A program made the position numbers and the translations under genes. From NCBI GenBank assembly GCA_023052935.1, contig CM041297.1, positions 91,791,521 through 91,855,520 on the forward strand: 64,000 bases of DNA, read 5' to 3'. The DNA is from Piezodorus guildinii. Its lineage: Eukaryota; Arthropoda; Insecta; Hemiptera; Pentatomidae. A model generated the notes under the pieces. The model was not told where the DNA came from and searched no databases. It saw only the letters and a list, made by a program, of their open reading frames with translations. Shown one piece after another: positions 57,789 to 64,000 of the stretch (the stretch's first letter is position 1; each line of letters starts with the position of its first letter).

Positions 57789-58078
57789 AAAATGAAAAAT
57801 ATTCACGGAGACCTTTTTTCTTATTCAATATTTTTAATGGTTTATTTCAAGTATTGCTGCTCATATTTCAGGAAAAATTGTTGGGCTCCTTGATCACAGA
57901 AATTTCAATTTTTCCATCTAAAAAAAAAATTAATTTCATTGAATCGTACTTATATACCTTCTGAAATAAAAATGCTCTAAATGATATAAAAAAAGTATCA
58001 AAATCGTTGACCGGTTCAGGAGTTATAGAGACCGGGAATCTCGAATCATTTTATATTCAGAGAGAAAAAGCGATGACA
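57789..58078. other. Spacer, nothing identified
   Basis: AT-rich sequence; CCGGTTCAGGAGTTATAGAG near 58012 is repeat-like wording without an assigned family. Confidence 0.35.
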
Positions 58079-58840
58079 GAAAACCTAACCTATTAATTCG
58101 ATAAATATTAGGCTGTTTTACAAAAGAATTCTTGGATATATCTTTTTAAAAACAATTTATTTAATCCAGTCATCGCAACGTTTCACCCTCTAGGGCCATT
58201 CTCAAGCCTCTATAATCAATTAAAGTTTCATTGCATTTATACATTTTCAACAATTCAATTACAACAACACATAATAAATTATTTTTAATAATTATGTCAC
58301 CTACCATGCATATCCATGTTAATTATCATTTCATTTCACCGCTTTTCAGCAGCGTCGTCATAATTTTTTAAAAATATCATTTTTCAAAAAATCTGTATTC
58401 AAAAATATCATTATTTTTCATCATCAATTGAAAAAGGGATCTATTTATTCAAAAAAAGAAAAGAAACATTTTTATTAACTTACTCAACAGTTTTCGACCG
58501 TCTTATAGGTGTTCTCGTGCGCGACTAAACTTGGGGTGGGGTTGCCAAAGGATTTATACATTTACTCTGTCAATAGCACTTGCATAAAAGGTGTTCAGGT
58601 TGTCAACGTCTGTTTGCTGGTTCACTGATTTTTCTAAATTTTTTGTTATATAAATTGATTCAATGATTCTCCTTTTATTTATGTGTTCTTCCTTATGCAG
58701 GACCGAGATGACTGGATTAAATAAATTGTTTTAAAAAAGATATATCCAAGAATTCTTTTGTAAAACGGCCTAATATTTATCGAACAAATATTCAAACAAA
58801 AGAACAATTACGACAATGATGAGAAAAACTAACCTATTAA
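58079..58840 (-). mobile_element. Palindrome-ended Penelope element, family C, with endonuclease tail
   Basis: The 726-bp element (58097-58822) lies between GAAAACCTAACCTATTAA and GAAAAACTAACCTATTAA (18 bp, one mismatch). Inverted ends of about 75 bp start TCGATAAATATTAGG and include AATTCTTGGATATATC. The right end keeps about 36 nt of single-copy tail. Inside, CAACGTTTCACCCTCTAGGG resembles the motif of families A and B. A minus-strand coding remnant is at 58554-58735. Confidence 0.82.
58554..58735 (-). pseudogene. Penelope GIY-YIG C-terminal remnant, family C
   Basis: The minus strand reads HKEEHINKRRIIESIYITKN, then VNQQTDVDNLNTFYASAID and a stop at 58554-58556. An E-x-x-x-I-N-x-R-x-x-x-E-S-x-x-I pattern like this follows the GIY-YIG core in Penelope proteins. 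It lies inside the palindrome-ended element, linking that structure to Penelope. Confidence 0.65.
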
Positions 58841-59489
58841 CTAGAATAATGAGAGCTCATGTAGGATATTTGATTTAACCTTGAGAAAGAAAAAGTTGTG
58901 ATAGCTTTTCCAAATAATACAAAAAAATTACTTTCTTTCAAATTGCCCGATGGTTGAAATTGTTAGTAGAAAACGATTCCTTGAATATTCTCACCGTTTT
59001 GGCTCGATTTAGCCCGTGCTATTTGATTCGTTAAAGTGTGTTAGAAGAGAGGCAAAGCAAATCATTCCACTCAATCGCTCCCCCATTTCCCCGCCGGGGA
59101 ACAGGCGATAAAACAGCACTTATTTTTTATTAGCTGGGATGAAGCCAGCAACAGCCACTTCGTTTATTAGCTTTGTACCAGGTTCTGATTGAAGGAACTG
59201 TCTACGACCTCCTCAGCAATCTTAATTCCACTCGAATTGGAATCGGAGCCTTTTTCTTTTCTTTTAGTTTTATTATTATTTTTTTATATTTATAAACAGT
59301 TTAGTTCTTTTCTTTAAATTTTGTTTAAAATATGTAAAAAAGTATATCCTCTATTTTAAATATCTTTTCATTTCTTTCTGAATAACCTTGTCAAAGTTTC
59401 GCAAACTTAATGAACTTTGTTGATTTCTTTCTAGTCCAAACCCTACTCTCCCTAGACTTAGTAGTCATTAATCTTAACGAATAAATTTA
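58841..59489. other. Spacer with a GC-richer patch
   Basis: At 59040-59250 the base composition rises (TTTCCCCGCCGGGGAACAGG) and low repetitiveness suggests host sequence, but no exon or promoter motif could be defended. Confidence 0.3.
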
Positions 59490-59785
59490 GGGATCACTTG
59501 TAGCTGGGTGGTTACCATAACAGACTCCTATTTCAAAGGTCACGGGTTCAAATACGCAGGTGGTTCTAGGATTTTTTAATGGGTGTAAAAAATCCTCAGT
59601 TATGCCGTCCTTCGGAGGGGACGTTAAAAGGTGGTCCCGAGCCTGTGCGATGACAGGTACTCGTTAAAGATCTCTATCCTTATAATACCTAGATAGGCAA
59701 AATTTGGGACTCCCACTGTAGTATCGTCCGATTAGCCATAGTAGCATAAAGTGACGTTAAATAAATAAACAAACAAACATCTTTA
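59490..59785 (+). repeat. Full tRNA-derived SINE
   Basis: A tRNA-like head has an A-box-like TAGCTGGGTGGTTA and a B-box-like GGTTCAAATAC. A body follows with GCCGTCCTTCGGAGGGG, GATGACAGGTACTCG and GTATCGTCCGATTAGCC, and a GACGTTAAATAAATAAAC tail. GACGTTAAA occurs both in the middle and at the tail. Transcription would be by RNA polymerase III. A truncated second copy is at 49789-49920. Confidence 0.82.
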
Positions 59786-60159
59786 TTATTAAATTTAAAG
59801 AAGAACTGGTCTGTACAGTACTCAACCTAACTTATAGTACCGCTAAAACTATGTTCTAAATGCATTAATGCTTGAAGATTAATATATGAAATAATTAACA
59901 GTTAATTAGCATTTACTGTTTGGTAAACAATGGAAGAAGGATTGATGAGTTGAAGTGTCTTCTCTCTGAAATGGACTTTTACAAGCAGATTTGACCTACT
60001 GCTGATTTTCTCCTACTTTTTTATTTATATATTTTTTATTATTATTTTTTTCATATATATTTTTTTATTTACTAATGTTATTTTTTTCTAATTTTTTTTT
60101 TTTTTTTGCTAATTATTATAGCGTTCATTTTATTTGTTCTATTTATTCTCTACTAATTT
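59786..60159. other. Spacer, nothing identified
   Basis: AT-rich with long T runs; no recognised element. Confidence 0.4.
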
Positions 60160-60360
60160 TACTTTCACTTACCTATATATGAAATATATATTATTGCGAT
60201 TATGCAAATTTTCTAATTCCAGTTTTCGACGGAAATACTCGTTTTAGGGTCTCCTGACCAAATAACCAAATCCAGACAAAATGTTTGTGTGTCCGTATGT
60301 GGGTATGTAGTTAATCTAGCACGAAAATGATAAGTAGTATAGAACTGAAATTTCATGTTT

Positions 60361-61410
60361 AAAACGCCCTCACCATGGTTCCTATTCTTCCTTTTTTTCT
60401 CAGTCTGCTGGTGTTCCATTAGGCAGCATCCTAGGACCCATTCTTTACACAGTCTATACAGCTGACATCCCAACCCATCCTAACACTTTCTTTTCTACTT
60501 ATGCTGATGACACGTGTGTGCTATCAGTAGATAATGATCCAGTTACTGCCTCCTACATTCTTCAATCCCACATCCGAGACCTAGAAGTATGGTGTCAGAA
60601 TTGGAGGATAAAAATTAATTCCAATAAATCCCACCAAATTACTTTTACCCTTCGTCGTAAACCTATGACTTCCTGCCCTTCAGTATCCTTTAATAACTCT
60701 CCTCTAGTCTCTGTTGAACAGATCCGATACCTAGGACTCCATCTCGACAAACGTCTTACTTGGAATCCTCATACAAGTCTAAAACGACAAGAAACTGCCC
60801 GACGTTTCCGACTACTTCAACACTTACTGGACAAACGCTCAAACCTTTCACTTTACTACAAAAGCGTCATCTATATTACCATCATAAGACCGATATGGAC
60901 CTACGGAGTAGAGCTATGGGGTCTACTGAATCATCGAATTCTTCTGGTATCCAATCCTTACAATCAAAAATCCTTCGGAAAATCCTCAATTCTCCTTATT
61001 TTGTCACCAACAAACTCATTCATAAAGACCTTAATATTCCATATGTTGCTGACTTAGCCCGAACCAGGCACCGTTCCCTTCATGACAAACTCCATTCCCA
61101 CTCCAATCCATTAGTTTCAATCCTTGCTTCCTCTTCGATCCCTGACAATCCTCCGAGGCGTCTGAAAAGAAGATGGCCACGAGACCTTTTAGTTTAAAAT
61201 ATTTTTATAATGATGGAGTTTTGTTGACCGTTGAGAAATTAGATGAGGAAGATGGAATCAGGAAGAAAGAAGGATCTTCCTCATCTAAAATATTTTTAGA
61301 GTGCTGCCACTGGGTAGTGTCTCTACATGCAATTCATGACATTTTTCTATTTTATCATTACATTTACTTGATGTATTTTTGTGATACAGTTGTAGATATC
61401 AATAAATATG

Positions 61411-61445
<35 letters not shown>

Positions 61446-61449
61446 GCCC
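60361..61449 (+). mobile_element. 5'-truncated Jockey-clade copy inside repeat E
   Basis: The insert 60370-61440 lies between AAAACGCCC repeats and ends in about 27 A residues preceded by ATCAATAAATATG. It is plus-strand and encodes SAGVPLGSILGPILYTVYTA, TYADDTCVLS and the following ORF2 blocks. Confidence 0.88.
60400..61197 (+). pseudogene. Jockey-clade ORF2 fragment with one frameshift
   Basis: The frame is open through YADDTCVLSVDNDPVTASYI, WCQNWRIKINSNKSHQITF, IRYLGLHLDKRLTWNPHTS and RPIWTYGVELWG. It shifts by one base near 60935 and then resumes with SSGIQSLQSKILRKILNSPY and RRLKRRWPRDLLV, stop at 61195-61197. Catalytic YADD is present, but the N-terminal half and endonuclease are missing. 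Confidence 0.85.
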
Positions 61450-61510
61450 GAGATTTTACAGCAACTTTTTCATCTAAACATACTAAAATGACCTGTAGCT
61501 CTCTTACTAA

Positions 61511-62279
61511 TAGTTACATATTTGTTTATTGCCCCATCACTTGGACTATTATATTGTATTTATGAAATAGAATTCAGTAATAATGTAAAGATAAAAAGGG
61601 ACGGATAAGGGATTTCTACGAGGAAAAAAATACTAAAAAAAAAAAGCTAATCAGAATGCCCTATCGGTTTTGTTTCACATCGAGCTCATGAAAAAACTTT
61701 CATTTCAGAGCCATCGTGTTTATCTGAAGTGCTGGAGGTTTTTTTTTTTTTGTTTTTTTTTGTTGGAAGAGAGGATGGGGTTAATAGAGAAGGATAAGCA
61801 ACAAGTACAGCAAAAAGCTTCAAGCTCCAACCAATATAATTTTTTGGCAGTTTACCAAACTTAATACTCGCAAAACGATTTTTTTCCTCCGAATATTCAT
61901 TACAACAAAATTCATATAATTTTGAACAAGTATTAGAAAAAATAAAAATAAAAGTAAGGAAAGTTACGGTGTTGTGTGGATTCCATTATCTACCGTTGAG
62001 TATGTTCGTACTTATTGTTCGCCTGTTTCCTCTACACTTTTTCTAATGCTTGTACGATACGCTTAAAAAAATATTTGTTTCGATGCACGATTCACATACT
62101 TTTTTTTTTTCCATTTTATAAATTTACTTATCATCGTTTATAAAACCTTAACTAATGATTGGTTGCCGCATATTGAATTTAAATTTAGTTCCTCTATTGC
62201 ACTTATCGTTAAACAAAACAGGGCCATGTTTCGACAAATGTTTTCTTCTGAGTTGGATAAAAATTACTTAATTGTTTAC
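61511..62279. other. Spacer, nothing identified
   Basis: AT-rich sequence with A and T runs; no recognised element. Confidence 0.4.
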
Positions 62280-62606
62280 ATTTAATCATTTCGGATGTAA
62301 TTAGTTGACCGTTGAGAATTACTGGAAGGAATTAGTCCGGGTGGCGGTCATTAAATGAAACAACTAAGTAGTTTCAACTATTTTATTGTTTGCCAACGTT
62401 TCGACCCCCTTTGTGGGTCATCATCAGGGCATGGTGGGAGAATGGAAACTAACTAACTAGAGTTTCCATTCTCCCACCAGGCGCCCTGATGATGACCCAC
62501 AAAGGGGGTCGAAACGTTGGCAAACAATAAAATAGTTGAAACTACTTAGTTGTTTCATTTAATGACCGCCACCCGGACTAATTCCTTCCAGTAATTTAAT
62601 CATTTC
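62280..62606 (+). mobile_element. Palindromic Penelope-derived element, family A (short form)
   Basis: The 301-bp element (62293-62593) lies between perfect 13-bp repeats ATTTAATCATTTC. It starts GGATGTAATTAGTTGACC, and two almost identical inverted arms meet near 62455. Both contain the CTGATGA/GAAAC motif. It is closely similar to 50832-51144 but has its own central junction. Confidence 0.9.
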
Positions 62607-62720
62607 ATGCTTCGAATAGCAATGCGAAATATTCAATTACTTCATATTGTCAAAATTAAAGTTACTAAGAGGAATAAATATTGAAAATTGGGCATTTAAT
62701 CCCTGTCAACGTTTGCCTTT

Positions 62721-63079
62721 ACTTTTTAATTGGGGCTCGACTAAACCTTTAAATTCTTCCCGTATCCAATCCTTACAATCCAAAATCCTTCGTAAAATCC
62801 TCAACGCTCCTTACTTTATCACAAATAAACTCATCCATAAAGACCTAGATGTTGTATTTGCTGCTGATATGGCCCGAACCAGATATCACTCCTTCCATTA
62901 AAAACTCCATTCCCACTCAAACCCACTAGTTTCAATCCTTGCTTCCTCTTCGATTCCTGACAATTTTCCGAGGCGTCTGAAAAGAAGATGGCCTCGAAGT
63001 TTACTTGTTGTATTTTTTTTGTACAGTTGTAAATTTCAATAAATTATGTTTGAATAAAACAAAAAAAAACTTTTTAATT
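62721..63079 (+). mobile_element. Short 5'-truncated Jockey-clade copy
   Basis: The 337-bp insert (62732-63068) lies between perfect 11-bp repeats ACTTTTTAATT. It encodes GSTKPLNSSRIQSLQSKILR, KILNAPYFITNKLIHKDL and RRLKRRWPRSLLV in one or two frames, then ATTTCAATAAATTATG and A-rich sequence. Confidence 0.88.
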
Positions 63080-63222
63080 AATGTAATTTAAAGACATTTT
63101 AATTTACACATATGTTTTGCTACAAAGTGTGACCTATTTATATTTGTTATTAAATTATTATTGTCTACTTTTTGGTGATTAGTCGGGATTTTCTTACCGA
63201 TTAGGTAAGAAATTCGCGCACT
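63080..63222 (+). other. Probable 5' UTR of the gag ORF
   Basis: AT-rich leader directly upstream of the ATG at 63223. The true element start was not located. Confidence 0.35.
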
Positions 63223-64000
63223 ATGGTTGCTAAGAAAGAAATCATCAAAAGTCAAAGAGTGCTCCCCGTTCGGCAGTTAAAGTCTACCTCTACGTCAGCA
63301 AAAAGTAAGGTTATCTCAACTACTTCTAACATTATTGATTCTAAAAAAATTAGTGATGTAAAAGTCAATGAAGCACTAAGCCTAGAAGCTGGACCAAGCA
63401 ATGTAGGAGAATGGCATCAAGTGTCCCCACGTAAGGCTGGATCTCCGAGGGCAGCAGTGACCACCGCTCAGGACAAACGGGTTAGCTTTCAATCATTAAA
63501 TCCCTTTAGTGTTTTAACGACTGACGTGGATCCACAAGGTAATACTATCAACGAAGCCAGTAAAACTGAACCTCTGAAACCCCCACCGATTTATGTAAAA
63601 TCAGTCAGTAACTTCAGAATGCTTTGTGACGAACTTACCAAAGAAGTAGGATCTAACGGATTTACATTGAAATCCGAAGCGAACAATGTTGTTATCATGT
63701 CTGAAAATTCTGATGGTTACAGGCGGATATCTAGGTATTTGAAAGAAAAAAATGCAGAGTTTCATACATATCAGCTCCCTGAGGATCGACCTTTTCGCGT
63801 TGTTATAAGAAACTTACATCACACTATAGGATGTGATTTAATTAAAACGGAATTAGAAGACCTGGGCTATCGTGTATTTGGTGTCCATAATATCCTTCAT
63901 CCAAAGACAACGACCCCATTACCCTTATTTTTTGTTGATTTAGAGAAAAACAATAAGAGTTCCGAAATCTTCTCGCTACAATTTTTGTATCATACAAAAA
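63223..64000 (+). CDS. Jockey-clade ORF1 (gag), intact but cut by the window end
   Basis: Open for 259 codons from ATG at 63223 to the window end. It begins MVAKKEIIKSQRVLPVRQLK, followed by a Ser/Lys-rich region. Residues about 125-140 (PPPIYVKSVSNFRMLC) and 185-205 (AEFHTYQLPEDRPFRVVIRN, then LHHT) align with PPPIFVKNIKNFKLMC and ADFHTYQLRQERALRVVIRN of the ORF1 at 21588-22904. The PRE_C2HC-type region continues through PLPLFFVDLEKN. Zinc knuckles would lie beyond the window. No stop or frameshift is seen, so this may be an intact copy of a second subfamily. Confidence 0.85.
   Translation, partial: MVAKKEIIKSQRVLPVRQLKSTSTSAKSKVISTTSNIIDSKKISDVKVNEALSLEAGPSNVGEWHQVSPRKAGSPRAAVTTAQDKRVSFQSLNPFSVLTTDVDPQGNTINEASKTEPLKPPPIYVKSVSNFRMLCDELTKEVGSNGFTLKSEANNVVIMSENSDGYRRISRYLKEKNAEFHTYQLPEDRPFRVVIRNLHHTIGCDLIKTELEDLGYRVFGVHNILHPKTTTPLPLFFVDLEKNNKSSEIFSLQFLYHTK

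Larger units (their letters stand above)
60160..61510 (-). repeat. Interspersed repeat E copy split by a Jockey insertion
   Basis: The left part (60160-60369) has TTTCACTTACCTATATATGA, CCAGTTTTCGACGGAAATAC and GAACTGAAATTTCATG. The right part (61441-61510) resumes with CGCCCGAGATTTTACAGCAA. The break carries a duplicated AAAACGCCC. Confidence 0.78.

Noticed and set aside
57226..57795. Plus-strand frames within the Jockey fragment
   Set aside because: Shadows of the intact minus-strand ORF2.
18090..59563. Functional tRNA genes
   Set aside because: The three tRNA-like heads lack complete, well-paired acceptor and anticodon stems and are followed by SINE-type bodies or tails.
17157..62606. Reading the regular palindromes as a CRISPR-like or satellite array
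   Set aside because: Copies are dispersed, flanked by separate target duplications, and carry Penelope motifs; there are no uniform spacers.

Overview
The window is AT-rich eukaryotic DNA, most consistent with an arthropod (probably insect) genome. Supporting signs are Jockey-clade non-LTR retrotransposons with a three-zinc-knuckle gag, RTE-like and R1/LOA-like LINE remnants, mariner, piggyBac and hAT relics, tRNA-derived SINEs, Penelope-like elements (PLEs), long (AT)n tracts and GT-AG exons scattered between transposons. There is no bacterial, plasmid or phage signal and no CRISPR array. The exact species cannot be named from the sequence.

Host genes: the best supported is a plus-strand gene at 455-5706. 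A 171-nt exon and the terminal coding exon join in phase across a 4.9-kb intron and encode an acidic, Ser-rich C-terminal tail. Weaker exon candidates, supported by splice-like boundaries and reading frame only, lie at 16990-17036, 26458-26721 (minus), 30420-30506 and 36786-36840 (with a downstream AATAAA). None was assigned to a family with certainty.

Mobile DNA dominates the rest. At 2.9-7.6 kb there are a hAT MITE, a LINE fossil and a candidate piggyBac-type element. At 11.4-12.3 kb lies a mariner relic and at 15-18.6 kb there are RNase H-bearing LINE remnants. From 18.66 to 23.23 kb sits an essentially full-length Jockey-clade element (minus) whose ORF1 stop abuts the ORF2 start; it is disabled by one frameshift and one Trp-to-stop change. 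From 23.4 to 31.5 kb are stacked insertions: a split MITE, a Jockey fragment inside a Jockey fragment, and a piggyBac deletion derivative keeping only the Cys-rich C-terminus. From 37.4 to 40.1 kb is a decayed Penelope-like element with a YVDD reverse transcriptase end and a GIY-YIG endonuclease. From 40 to 63 kb there are many 5'-truncated Jockey copies with clear target-site duplications. At 63.2 kb the gag ORF of another, apparently intact Jockey-like element runs off the window.

The most unusual feature is a set of near-palindromic elements (17.1, 38.0, 50.8, 58.1 and 62.3 kb; less clear at 45.0, 53.5 and 55.1 kb). At least three sequence families share one layout: a long inverted repeat made of a Penelope terminal region, usually with a short single-copy tail at one end, flanked by 13-18 bp target duplications. 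Families A and B carry a hammerhead-ribozyme-like core (CTGATGA, short stem, GAAAC). Several are nested in or beside other elements, so the window records a long series of insertions.
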